Positions 7,861-15,697 of a stretch of 64,000 bases of DNA are shown here, piece by piece (positions within the stretch are counted from its first letter, which is position 1; every line of letters begins with the position of its first letter). This stretch comes from Mucilaginibacter gracilis (GTDB lineage Bacteria; Bacteroidota; Bacteroidia; Sphingobacteriales; Sphingobacteriaceae): NCBI RefSeq assembly GCF_003633615.1, contig NZ_RBKU01000001.1, forward strand, positions 620,001 through 684,000, given 5' to 3'. Made by a program: the position numbers and the translations under genes. The notes under the pieces are model-generated. The model did no database searches. It was not told where the DNA came from and worked only from the letters and a program-made list of their open reading frames with translations.

Positions 7861-9012
7861 TTATTTACTGTCTGATTTTGCCGCAGCGCTCGATTGATAG
7901 ATTTGCTGTAATTTTTCGGTTAATTTATCGCCGGTCAGATTTTTCGCAATGATCTTTCCATTCGGATCGAGCAGGAAGTTTTGTGGTATAGCCCTTACGC
8001 CATAAAGTACGGCTACATCATTCTTCCAGTATTTTAAGTCGGATACCTGCGCCCAGTTCAGTTTATCATCTTCAACAGCTTTGATCCAGGCATCACGTTT
8101 GCTATCCAGCGAAACACCCAATATCGTGAAGTTTTTATCTTTATATTGCTCAAATGCTTTGACCACATGCGGATTTTCCCTTCTACATGGCCCGCACCAC
8201 GATGCCCAAAAATCGATCAGCACATATTTGCCTTTAAATGAGTCCAACGTGATGGCATTGCCATCTTTATCATTCTGCGCGAACACAGGGGCTTTGGCAC
8301 CCAAGGCCGTTAGTTTCCAACTTTGTAAGAGTTTGCCATATTCAACGCCGGATTTACTGCTTTTTACATCTGCCGTTAGTTTGTTATATAAAGGCTCAAC
8401 TTCGCTGGCCTCGGGAAAATACCCTCCGAAAGTTTTGAGCGCATCTAAACTAATGATCGTATTGGAATGTGTTTTAATAAATGACGCCAGGACAATTTTT
8501 TGGTTTTGCTCAATGGCATCGGTCTTTTTATCGTATTCTTTTTCAGCCTGCTCATTCTGCTGTTCTTTCGGCAAAGAACGGTAGGTCAGTGTCGCCGCCC
8601 TTAATTGATTCGTGTAAGGCAATAGCGCCTGTGTGAGTTCCTGGTTAGCTTTATTTAAAGAACCGGCATTGATGCGGGCGTGTGAAACAGAATCGGTCGC
8701 CTCAACAGCGATGTTTCCATTTTCCAGGTAAAGTACGATGGCGTCGGCCTTCCTTAATTTTCGCAGGTTTTCGCCATCTTGAGAGATGATCAGGTTGGCT
8801 TTTAGCGGATCATCCAACTTACCGCTAAAACTAAAATTTCCCTGAGTTATTGTTGCTGAATCGGTGGTATTGCCCAAATCGGTGCGGTAGGTCAGGTAAG
8901 CTTTAGCGGGGGCGTCCAGTGTTCCAACACGTCCGTGGATTTGATAATTTACCTGTTGTGCCAAAAGTATTGTGGGTAACAATATAAGGGCTGTTGTCAA
9001 TTGTTTTTTCAT
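7861..9012 (-). CDS. TlpA-family thiol-disulfide oxidoreductase with N-terminal DUF4369
   Basis: The protein has 383 residues: signal peptide (1-18, ending LLAQQ), a DUF4369-type beta domain to about residue 115, a helical linker, and a C-terminal redoxin/thioredoxin domain with the WCGPC active site near residue 272. It should act in the periplasm, reducing disulfides or thiols with electrons from a DsbD/CcdA-like protein not seen here. It starts 22 bp after the NifS-like gene, inside the SAM-riboswitch operon, so a role in handling oxidised sulfur compounds or cystine is plausible. Confidence 0.92.
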   Translation of the reverse strand: MKKQLTTALILLPTILLAQQVNYQIHGRVGTLDAPAKAYLTYRTDLGNTTDSATITQGNFSFSGKLDDPLKANLIISQDGENLRKLRKADAIVLYLENGNIAVEATDSVSHARINAGSLNKANQELTQALLPYTNQLRAATLTYRSLPKEQQNEQAEKEYDKKTDAIEQNQKIVLASFIKTHSNTIISLDALKTFGGYFPEASEVEPLYNKLTADVKSSKSGVEYGKLLQSWKLTALGAKAPVFAQNDKDGNAITLDSFKGKYVLIDFWASWCGPCRRENPHVVKAFEQYKDKNFTILGVSLDSKRDAWIKAVEDDKLNWAQVSDLKYWKNDVAVLYGVRAIPQNFLLDPNGKIIAKNLTGDKLTEKLQQIYQSSAAAKSDSK

Positions 9013-9034
9013 ATGTTTTAGTTTATTGCAGCTA

Positions 9035-10135
9035 TTAAGCTGCCTGTAAATTATATACTGCGACCAAAATATCTGTTAGCTGGTCGATCTCTACGGGTGT
9101 ATTGAATTTGCTGAAGGAAAACCGGATTGTTTCGTAACCCACCTGTATCCCTATAGCTTCGAGAACATGTGAGGTCTTACCGCCCGAAACAGCTATACCT
9201 GATCTGTCCAGGTAATCCGTTAATCCGGAGTATGAGCGGGTGGATGGGAAGTTGACACTCAATATCGTTTCTAAACTTTGATCTTTATCCGTAGGGTTGC
9301 CGTTAAAGCGTATGTCTGATATACGGTTTTGAAGCTGTGAAAGCAACTTGCTCTTTAGTTCCCATATGTATTCTTGGTCCTCAGCAAGTTTGCCATGCGC
9401 TACCTCAAGAGCTTTCGCCATGCCGGCGATACCCGCGATGTTAACATTTCCGTGTTCCCCGCCTTTAACGAGCTGTGCAGCCCGAAGCCCCTTCCGTATA
9501 AAAATAAATCCAATACCCTGAGGCCCATGAAACTTATGACCTGATCCGGTTAAATAATGAACCTTCAACCGGGTAAGATTGAAGTTATAGCGCCCTATGG
9601 TTTGAGCAGCATCAGTATGGAACAACGCACCATACTTTTCACTCAAGGCAGCAATCCTGGCGATATCATATCGGGTCCCTATCTCATTATTGGTATGCAT
9701 GATGGTGATTAGGCTTCGTGGTTTGGTTTTCAATATAAGTTCCAGCCCATCCAGATCAAGATTACCGGAACTGTCATTGCGAACATAACTGACCCGTATA
9801 ATTCCTTCTTTTTCGAGATCCTTTAAAGTGCACAAGACCGCCTGGTGTTCTAATTGTGTAGTGACCACATGCCTGATACCTTCATGCTTCACAGCGGAAA
9901 GGATGGCAATATTATCCGCTTCGGTAGCCCCGGAAGTAAAAATAATCTCCTCAGGCGATGCCTTCAGCAAGCGAGCTACAGTTTTTTTACTAAAATCAAT
10001 AATCGCTAATGCATCACGTCCCTGCTGATGATGCGAAAACGGGCTTCCGTAGTTATTTAGCAAAAGTGGTGTCATGGCACCAAGAACTAAAGGGTCCAGT
10101 TGTGTGGCGGCTGCATTATCTAAATAGATATTCAT
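9035..10135 (-). CDS. NifS/IscS-fold class V aminotransferase lacking the catalytic cysteine
   Basis: The 366-residue PLP enzyme has YLDNAAAT at the start, the cofactor-stacking region TTQLEHQAV, and the Schiff-base lysine ~201 in TGSGHKFHG. The RFSFSKFNT block matches cysteine desulfurases. The mobile loop that in NifS/IscS carries the nucleophilic Cys is shortened to SGGKTS (317-322), and the only cysteine in the protein is ~Cys102, far from that position. It therefore probably does not form a persulfide. Cysteine/cystine C-S lyases of the same fold also dispense with that Cys and release sulfide, which suits a sulfur-scavenging operon. It is the first gene after a SAM-I riboswitch. Confidence 0.88.
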   Translation of the reverse strand: MNIYLDNAAATQLDPLVLGAMTPLLLNNYGSPFSHHQQGRDALAIIDFSKKTVARLLKASPEEIIFTSGATEADNIAILSAVKHEGIRHVVTTQLEHQAVLCTLKDLEKEGIIRVSYVRNDSSGNLDLDGLELILKTKPRSLITIMHTNNEIGTRYDIARIAALSEKYGALFHTDAAQTIGRYNFNLTRLKVHYLTGSGHKFHGPQGIGFIFIRKGLRAAQLVKGGEHGNVNIAGIAGMAKALEVAHGKLAEDQEYIWELKSKLLSQLQNRISDIRFNGNPTDKDQSLETILSVNFPSTRSYSGLTDYLDRSGIAVSGGKTSHVLEAIGIQVGYETIRFSFSKFNTPVEIDQLTDILVAVYNLQAA

Positions 10136-10223
10136 ATCAATATGTAATCAAGCAAACTATTTGATTCCCTATTCTTAGAAGCGCCATTTTCTTAGCACTT
10201 AATGGTAAAGGTGTGCTTTGTTA

Positions 10224-10337
10224 ACTTATCTTTCCCGGTGCATTACTCCAGGGAGGAATTAGCACCTTTTATCAGCGGAACGCTGTAGAGGTTGCCAAGA
10301 CGTCAAAGGGCCTTTCCCTCGGTCTTTCTGGATAAGT
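10224..10337 (-). ncRNA. SAM-I (S-box) riboswitch
   Basis: Read on the minus strand, the 7-bp P1 stem ACTTATC/GATAAGT closes the aptamer (10331-10337 with 10224-10230). Inside are AGAC/GTCT pairing for P2, the conserved GAGGGA-aa-GGCCC segment, the invariant CTTGGCAACC, the P3 stem, GGTGCTAATTCC, and a P4 hairpin ending in GGGAAAGATAAG. This is the class I SAM aptamer that binds S-adenosylmethionine and shuts off sulfur or methionine genes. It precedes the NifS-like start codon by 88 nt. That interval has an AGCAC/GTGCT hairpin but no U-tract, so the expression platform may act on translation. Confidence 0.95.
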
Positions 10338-10373
10338 ATCAAAGAACTCTGACTTAACTTTACTTAAACATCA

Positions 10374-10381
10374 CAAATGTA
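10374..10381 (-). promoter_or_regulatory. -7 element for the riboswitch operon
   Basis: TACATTTG on the minus strand fits TAnnTTTG and would start transcription about 30 nt before the SAM-I aptamer. The -33 region coincides with the operator motif at 10386-10410 and has no TTG, which would fit a regulated promoter. Confidence 0.5.
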
Positions 10382-10385
10382 TATT

Positions 10386-10410
10386 AATTCCATAGACTTT
10401 ATAGAATTAA
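10386..10410. promoter_or_regulatory. candidate sulfur-regulon operator, copy 2 (divergent promoter)
   Basis: AATTC flanks on both sides enclose CATAGACTTTATAG, giving a 23-bp imperfect palindrome in which most positions are symmetric. It contains the exact 12-mer shared with the SusC-leader site. It lies where the -33 boxes of both divergent promoters would be (riboswitch operon leftward, histone-like gene rightward), so one bound dimer could control both. Confidence 0.6.
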
Positions 10411-10421
10411 ATTTATTTTTT

Positions 10422-10429
10422 TATGTTTG
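10422..10429 (+). promoter_or_regulatory. -7 element for the histone-like gene
   Basis: TATGTTTG matches TAnnTTTG 28 bp upstream of the ATG at 10458. The expected -33 position falls in the operator motif. Confidence 0.5.
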
Positions 10430-10457
10430 TCGCTATTAACCATTTAAATTAAAAAAC

Positions 10458-10646
10458 ATGTCAAAATTTGCAGATCTTAAATCAACTGTAGCAGACATCG
10501 AATCTGATGTAACAAAATTTTATGAGAACGGTAACAAAGCCGCAGGAACGCGCGTGCGCAACGGTCTTCAGGCTATCAAAAAACTTGCCCAGGAAATCAG
10601 GCTCGAAGTTGCGGAACTGAAGACAAAGCCTAAAGGAGGTTTATAA
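10458..10646 (+). CDS. histone H1-like (Hc1-type) small basic protein
   Basis: The 62-residue protein is Lys/Arg rich and matches the Bacteroidota Hc1-like family: it starts MSKFADLKSTV, has the conserved NKAAGTRVR block, then a basic helix KKLAQEIRLEVAELK. Members are thought to be nucleoid-associated. It is 18 bp ahead of a TlpA-like gene on the same strand and shares a divergent operator with the SAM-riboswitch operon. That placement in a sulfur regulon is unexpected for a chromatin protein. Confidence 0.85.
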   Translation: MSKFADLKSTVADIESDVTKFYENGNKAAGTRVRNGLQAIKKLAQEIRLEVAELKTKPKGGL

Positions 10647-10664
10647 TTGACCTGTAGATACTTC

Positions 10665-11879
10665 ATGAAAATCTCAAATAAATATTTATTTCTCGCTTGC
10701 AGTTTTATTGCAGGAACATCTGTAGCGCAGAGCCAGTTTATCCCGGAAGGCAAATGGCGCGGCGTTTTTCACCAACCTAACGACACCGACGTACCCTTTA
10801 ATTTCGAGGTCAAGGGTAAATCCGCTGCGACAGCCAAAATTTACTTGCTGAACGGCGGTGAGCGCTTTGAAACCGGAGGTATCACGCAAAAGGGAGATTC
10901 ATTGTTTGTGGCCTTCGACCAGTTCGATAATGAATTTGCATTGAAGATCGGCGACAAAAAACTGGACGGCGTTTTACGAAAGAAAGATCATTCCGGCAGA
11001 ATAACACCCGTAGAAGCTAACTATGGTATCAGCTACCGCTTTGCCGATAACGGCGAAAAACCGGCAGGCGATATTTCCGGAAAATATGATGTCCTTTTTA
11101 AAGGCAGGAATGGAACAGACGAAAAAAAGGTAGGTGTGTTCAAACAGGATGGCAATAAGTTATTTGCTACCTTTTTAAGCATTACCGGCGATTCGCGTTA
11201 CCTGGAAGGTGTGGTGCAAGGCAATAAATTCTACCTCTCTGCTTTTATTGGTAGTGGCGCAGCTTACTACACCGGTACATTCGATGCTGCCGGGAGCCTA
11301 ACGGGTACGGCCAGCGGCCAGCCTTTTAATGCGACGAAAAATGCCGCTGCCGCTTTACCTGATCCTTATAAATTGACCTACCTGAAAGATGGTTATCAAA
11401 CCTTCGACTTTACGCTACCTGATGCTGACGGTAACAAGGTATCGCTGAAGGATGCTCAATTTAAAAACAAAGTCGTGATCCTGACCATCGGCGGTACCTG
11501 GTGCCCTAACTGTATGGACGAAGCTACTTTTGTTGCCCCCTGGTATAAGAAAAACCATCAACGCGGCGTAGAGGTGATCGGTGTACAGTTTGAACGTAAA
11601 ACTGATCCGGCCTATGTCAAAAATGCAATGGAAAACTTTAAAAAACGTTTCGGTATTGCTTATACAGAAGTGTTTGGCGGGCTCGCTGATAAGAAAGCGG
11701 TGGCGGAATCCTTCCCGGCGCTCAATACTTTTTTGTCCTTTCCAACGATCATATTTATTGATAGAAAGGGAAATGTAGACAAAATCTACACAGGTTTTAC
11801 AGGACCGGCAACAGGTGTTTATTATGAGCAGTTCATTAAAGAGTTTAACGATGAGGTTGACCATTTGATCAAAGGTTAA
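10665..11879 (+). CDS. secreted TlpA-like disulfide reductase
   Basis: The protein has about 404 residues: signal peptide (MKISNKYLFLACSFIAGTSVAQ), a beta-rich N-terminal region of unknown family (to ~240), then a redoxin domain with the active site TWCPNC near residue 280 and the cis-Pro region SFPTIIFID. I use the ATG at 10665, since the upstream TTG at 10647 would mask the signal peptide. It is the second periplasmic thiol-disulfide protein in the cluster (see 7861) and probably is co-transcribed with the histone-like gene. Confidence 0.88.
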   Translation: MKISNKYLFLACSFIAGTSVAQSQFIPEGKWRGVFHQPNDTDVPFNFEVKGKSAATAKIYLLNGGERFETGGITQKGDSLFVAFDQFDNEFALKIGDKKLDGVLRKKDHSGRITPVEANYGISYRFADNGEKPAGDISGKYDVLFKGRNGTDEKKVGVFKQDGNKLFATFLSITGDSRYLEGVVQGNKFYLSAFIGSGAAYYTGTFDAAGSLTGTASGQPFNATKNAAAALPDPYKLTYLKDGYQTFDFTLPDADGNKVSLKDAQFKNKVVILTIGGTWCPNCMDEATFVAPWYKKNHQRGVEVIGVQFERKTDPAYVKNAMENFKKRFGIAYTEVFGGLADKKAVAESFPALNTFLSFPTIIFIDRKGNVDKIYTGFTGPATGVYYEQFIKEFNDEVDHLIKG

Positions 11880-11955
11880 CGGAAGATACTGGCGGCCAGA
11901 TGAGTATCTGATTTGTTACTTAATGTGAATGTCAGTTTTGCTTCAACTATTTTAT

Positions 11956-11980
11956 CTATAGAATCGATAGAATATATTTG
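11956..11980 (+). promoter_or_regulatory. promoter plus candidate operator, copy 3, of the ATP-grasp/LLM/MetNIQ operon
   Basis: CTATAGAATCGATAGAAT (11956-11973) matches the CyATAGA-N4-ATAGAAT pattern of the site at 10390. It lies directly upstream of TATATTTG (11973-11980), a good -7 element. The ATG follows at 11998, so the 5' UTR is about ten bases and there is no room for a riboswitch. Occupancy of the site should block the spacer between -33 and -7. Confidence 0.6.
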
Positions 11981-11997
11981 TCCCAAATCGAAAAGCT

Positions 11998-12963
11998 ATG
12001 CAACCATTTGTAATATCACATGAACACCCGGACTGGTTTAAGCCTTTGTTCACTGAATTGGAAAAACGAGATATACCTTACCAGACGGTAAACCCTGCGC
12101 AGCATTTTTTTGCTATCGAGGGAGCCAAACCCGAGTTCGACCTGTTCTTTAACCGGATGAGCCCTTCTGCTTATCTGCGGGATGGTATTCAGGGCACCTT
12201 TTATACCTTGAACTATCTTAAATTCCTGGAGAATCACGGTGTAAGGGTAATCAATGGTTACAAGGCCTTTACTTATGAAACCTCAAAAGCTTTACAACTC
12301 TTGTTATTGGAACAATTGGGTATCAAATATCCTAAGTCGCGTGTTGTGAACCATGTGTCGCAGGTAGAAGCTGCGACGGAGGGCCTCCGCTTTCCCATCG
12401 TAATTAAGGCCAATATCGGCGGTAGCGGTGCAGGTATCGAAAAATTCGATTCTATTGCCGAAGTACGTGAAGCGGTTAAAGAAAACCGTGTTGATTTTGG
12501 AATTGACCACACCGCTTTGGTGCAGGAGTTTATTCCGGCACGGGGCGGTTATATCACGCGCGTAGAAACATTAGGTGGTAAATATCTATATGCCATTAGG
12601 GTCTATACCAATGGCGAAAGCTTTAATCTATGCCCGGCGGATATTTGCCAGACAACAACCGGACAAGAACTGGTTAGAAACGCGTGTGCCTTGGATGCTC
12701 CGAAGAACGGCTTGAAAGTTGAAGCCTTTACGCCTTCGGACGAGATCATCAAAAACATAGAAGCCATCGTTCAGCACAGCGGAATTGATGTGGGCGGTAT
12801 CGAGTATATCATCGATGACAGGGACGGCGAAGTGCTATACTACGATGTCAATGCCTTATCCAACTTTGTTGCGGATGCGGTGAATGTGATCGGGTTTAAC
12901 CCGCACGAAAGACTTGTTGATTATTTAGCAGAACAGGTTACAGAAAACATTTTAACGAAATAA
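11998..12963 (+). CDS. ATP-grasp ligase-like protein (RimK/D-Ala-D-Ala ligase superfamily)
   Basis: The 321-residue ATP-grasp protein has an N-terminal substrate domain. The ATP-binding glycine loop is FPIVIKANIGGSGAG (~133-147), followed by VQEFIPARGGYITRV and the Mg-binding end EVLYYDVNAL. These enzymes activate a carboxylate as acyl phosphate and couple it to an amine or thiol. It heads the operon with an LLM monooxygenase one base downstream and MetNIQ after that. The partner substrate is unknown; I infer a carboxylated organosulfur compound or its conjugate. A biosynthetic peptide-ligase role is possible but no other biosynthetic gene is nearby. Confidence 0.85.
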   Translation: MQPFVISHEHPDWFKPLFTELEKRDIPYQTVNPAQHFFAIEGAKPEFDLFFNRMSPSAYLRDGIQGTFYTLNYLKFLENHGVRVINGYKAFTYETSKALQLLLLEQLGIKYPKSRVVNHVSQVEAATEGLRFPIVIKANIGGSGAGIEKFDSIAEVREAVKENRVDFGIDHTALVQEFIPARGGYITRVETLGGKYLYAIRVYTNGESFNLCPADICQTTTGQELVRNACALDAPKNGLKVEAFTPSDEIIKNIEAIVQHSGIDVGGIEYIIDDRDGEVLYYDVNALSNFVADAVNVIGFNPHERLVDYLAEQVTENILTK

Positions 12964-12964
12964 T

Positions 12965-14002
12965 ATGAGATTTGGATACTGGTTACCGGTTTTTGGAGGC
13001 TGGCTGCGCAATGTTGAAGAGGAAAACATGCAACCTACCTGGGACTATGTGAAACGATTGGCCATCCGGAGCGAGGAGATCGGTTTCGACCTGGCTTTGA
13101 TCGCTGAATTGTACCTGAATGACATCAAGGGCGAAGAAGAACCTTCGCTGGACGCCTGGTCAACCGCTGCGGCACTGGCAGCAGTGACCAGCAAACAGGA
13201 ATTGATGGTCGCCGTTAGGCCTACTTTTCACAATCCGGCCCAACTGGCTAAGCAAGCCGCCAATATCGATCATATCAGTAACGGGCGCATTTCCTTGAAC
13301 GTAGTATCTTCCTGGTGGAAAGATGAGGCCGAGAAATACGGTATCGCTTTTGAACAGCACGATGATCGCTACGCCCGTACCGCAGAGTGGCTGGAAGTAC
13401 TGGATAATGTATGGAAGAAAGACCATTACAGCTTTGAAGGCAAGTACTATAAAGTTAAAGATAATATCTTGCAGCCCAAGCCGGTATCCACCCCTCGCCC
13501 GCCGATCTATGCGGGTGGTGAATCAGAAGCTGCTAAAGAATTGATCTCATCCACTTGTGATGGTTACGTAATGCATGGCGATACGCCGGAACTCATTGCC
13601 AGGCGCATCAATGACCTGAGCGAGCGCAGGGATAAAAAAGGTTTGCCGCCGATGCAGTTCGGCGTTGCAGCCTACAGCATTATCCGTGATACCGAACAGG
13701 AAGTTAAAAAGGAACTGGACAGGATCACCAATGTACAGGAAGGCAGTTCCGGCTATAAGAACTACCAGCAATGGTTATCTGGTACCCAATTGGATCAGCA
13801 TGTGTCATTACATGATTATTCCGTATCTAACCGCGGCCTGAGATCGGGCTTAACCGGGACACCCGCACAGGTACAGGACAGGATCGGCGAATTTGAAAAG
13901 GTTGGCGTGAATTTTTTCCTGTTGCAATGCAGTCCGCAACTGGAAGAGATGGAGCGTTTTGCCGATGCCGTGATCGAAACTAAATCCGCGCTGGTGCAAT
14001 AA
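12965..14002 (+). CDS. LLM-class flavin-dependent monooxygenase, SfnG-like
   Basis: The 345-residue TIM-barrel flavin enzyme starts [14 protein letters not shown], matching the FGYW(V/L)P opening of dimethylsulfone monooxygenase SfnG and related SsuD enzymes. Further blocks are [24 protein letters not shown]-type [17 protein letters not shown] and [15 protein letters not shown]. Such enzymes need FMNH2 from a reductase encoded elsewhere. It begins one base after the ATP-grasp gene, and its stop overlaps the metN start, so translation is coupled. It probably oxidises the compound imported by MetNIQ or the TonB receptor to release sulfite or a smaller sulfur species. Confidence 0.9.
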   Translation: MRFGYWLPVFGGWLRNVEEENMQPTWDYVKRLAIRSEEIGFDLALIAELYLNDIKGEEEPSLDAWSTAAALAAVTSKQELMVAVRPTFHNPAQLAKQAANIDHISNGRISLNVVSSWWKDEAEKYGIAFEQHDDRYARTAEWLEVLDNVWKKDHYSFEGKYYKVKDNILQPKPVSTPRPPIYAGGESEAAKELISSTCDGYVMHGDTPELIARRINDLSERRDKKGLPPMQFGVAAYSIIRDTEQEVKKELDRITNVQEGSSGYKNYQQWLSGTQLDQHVSLHDYSVSNRGLRSGLTGTPAQVQDRIGEFEKVGVNFFLLQCSPQLEEMERFADAVIETKSALVQ

Positions 14003-15033
14003 TGATCGAACTCAAAAACGTCACTAAAACATTTTTTAAAAAGAACAGCGCGGTTAGCGCACTGTCCAATGTTTCCCTGGTGGTTCCCGAAGGTAAAATA
14101 TTGGGCGTGATCGGCGCTTCGGGTGCCGGGAAAAGCACGCTGATTCGCTGTGTTAACCTGTTAGAAAAGCCGACATCGGGCGATGTATTGATCGGCGGAT
14201 TAAATTTAACGAGGCTCGGTTCCGCTGAACTTGCCAAAGCAAGGCGTGAGATCGGCATGATCTTCCAGCATTTTAACCTCTTATCTTCCCGTACGGTAGC
14301 AGGTAATGTGGCCCTGCCATTGGAACTGAGTAGCACACCGAAAGAAGACATCAAAAAGAGGGTTGCTGAGTTACTTGAGCTTGTTGGCCTTTCCGAAAAA
14401 GCGAACGAGTATCCCTCGAATTTATCCGGTGGGCAAAAGCAAAGGGTAGCGATTGCAAGAACGTTAGCCACCAACCCCAAGGTATTATTGTGCGACGAGG
14501 CGACCAGTGCACTGGACCCATCAACGACGCGCGCGATCCTTGACCTGTTAAAAGACATTAACAAGCGTTTCCGGATCACCATCCTGCTCATCACCCACGA
14601 AATGAATGTGGTTAAAGCGATATGCGACGAAGTGGCGGTGATCAGTGAAGGAAAACTGGTTGAACGTGGCAAGGTGAGTGACGTTTTTTCTTACCCGGAA
14701 ACAGAGATCGCCAAACAGTTTATCGCATCGTCATTACATGCCGCGCTGCCCGCAGATTACAGAGAACGGCTATCACCTGTGCCCGCCGGCCTGAATCACC
14801 CGGTGGTTAAGCTGGAGTTCAACGGCCACTCCGCCGAGGCGACCGTCCTGTCAGAAGCCAGCAGAAAATTTAACGTGGATAATAACATCATCAGCGCGCA
14901 AATGGACCATACAGGAGGCGTAAAATATGGCATTATGCTCATAGAAGTTGCAGGTCCTGATGCCGACACACAAAACTCACTGGAATATTACCGGAGCAAA
15001 CACATTGAAGTGGAGGTATTGGGCTATGTCTGA
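14002..15033 (+). CDS. metN: methionine ABC transporter ATP-binding protein
   Basis: The 343-residue protein has Walker [10 protein letters not shown] (~37-45), signature [14 protein letters not shown], Walker [14 protein letters not shown] and switch His in [11 protein letters not shown]-terminal NIL regulatory domain (~265-343) in MetN binds methionine and inhibits transport. The ATG overlaps the previous gene's TAA by one base, and the 3' end overlaps metI by 8 bp. It energises uptake of D/L-methionine or a related organosulfur compound. Confidence 0.96.
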   Translation: MIELKNVTKTFFKKNSAVSALSNVSLVVPEGKILGVIGASGAGKSTLIRCVNLLEKPTSGDVLIGGLNLTRLGSAELAKARREIGMIFQHFNLLSSRTVAGNVALPLELSSTPKEDIKKRVAELLELVGLSEKANEYPSNLSGGQKQRVAIARTLATNPKVLLCDEATSALDPSTTRAILDLLKDINKRFRITILLITHEMNVVKAICDEVAVISEGKLVERGKVSDVFSYPETEIAKQFIASSLHAALPADYRERLSPVPAGLNHPVVKLEFNGHSAEATVLSEASRKFNVDNNIISAQMDHTGGVKYGIMLIEVAGPDADTQNSLEYYRSKHIEVEVLGYV

Positions 15034-15682
15034 AGAGATGCTGATCATGATCTTAAAAGGCTTGCTGGAAACGATCATCATGACATTTGTGTCGGGTTTT
15101 TTCGGCTTCCTGTTAGGACTACCTACCGGCGTGCTGCTGTTTATGACCAGGAAAGGTCAGGTTTCCGAAAATAGATTGATTAACGGGACCGTTTCGATAT
15201 TGGTCAATATATTCCGTTCTATACCTTTTATCATCCTGATCGTATGGATGATACCATTTACCAGGGCTCTCGTTGGCACCTCTATCGGTGTTTCGGCAGC
15301 ATTGGTTCCTTTGAGCATCGGCGCCGCACCCTTTATTGCCCGCATGGTGGAAAATAGCCTGATCGAGATCCCGAATGGTTTGATCGAAGCGGCACGGTCC
15401 ATGGGCGCGACACCCCTGCAGATCGTTTTCAAAGTTCTGCTACCCGAAGCCTTGCCGGCCATCATTGGAAGTGCTTCGATCACACTGATTACCTTAGTGG
15501 GCTATTCCGCTATGGGTGGAGCTGTTGGGGCTGGTGGTCTGGGTCAGATCGGTTACCAGTACGGTTACGTGGGCTACGATGTCGTTGTCATGAATACAGT
15601 ACTTGTTTTATTAGTTTTACTTGTTTTTATCATCCAGGTAACCGGTGAGTTTATTGCAAAAAAAGCAGACCACCGTAAATAA
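15026..15682 (+). CDS. metI: methionine ABC transporter permease
   Basis: The 218-residue membrane protein has five or so hydrophobic helices and the ABC permease EAA loop ([25 protein letters not shown] region) that docks on MetN. I use the ATG at 15026 inside the metN 3' end, because longer in-frame starts read metN codons and are not permease-like. It is the middle gene of metNIQ. Confidence 0.95.
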   Translation: MSEEMLIMILKGLLETIIMTFVSGFFGFLLGLPTGVLLFMTRKGQVSENRLINGTVSILVNIFRSIPFIILIVWMIPFTRALVGTSIGVSAALVPLSIGAAPFIARMVENSLIEIPNGLIEAARSMGATPLQIVFKVLLPEALPAIIGSASITLITLVGYSAMGGAVGAGGLGQIGYQYGYVGYDVVVMNTVLVLLVLLVFIIQVTGEFIAKKADHRK

Positions 15683-15697
15683 ATTATACATATCACT

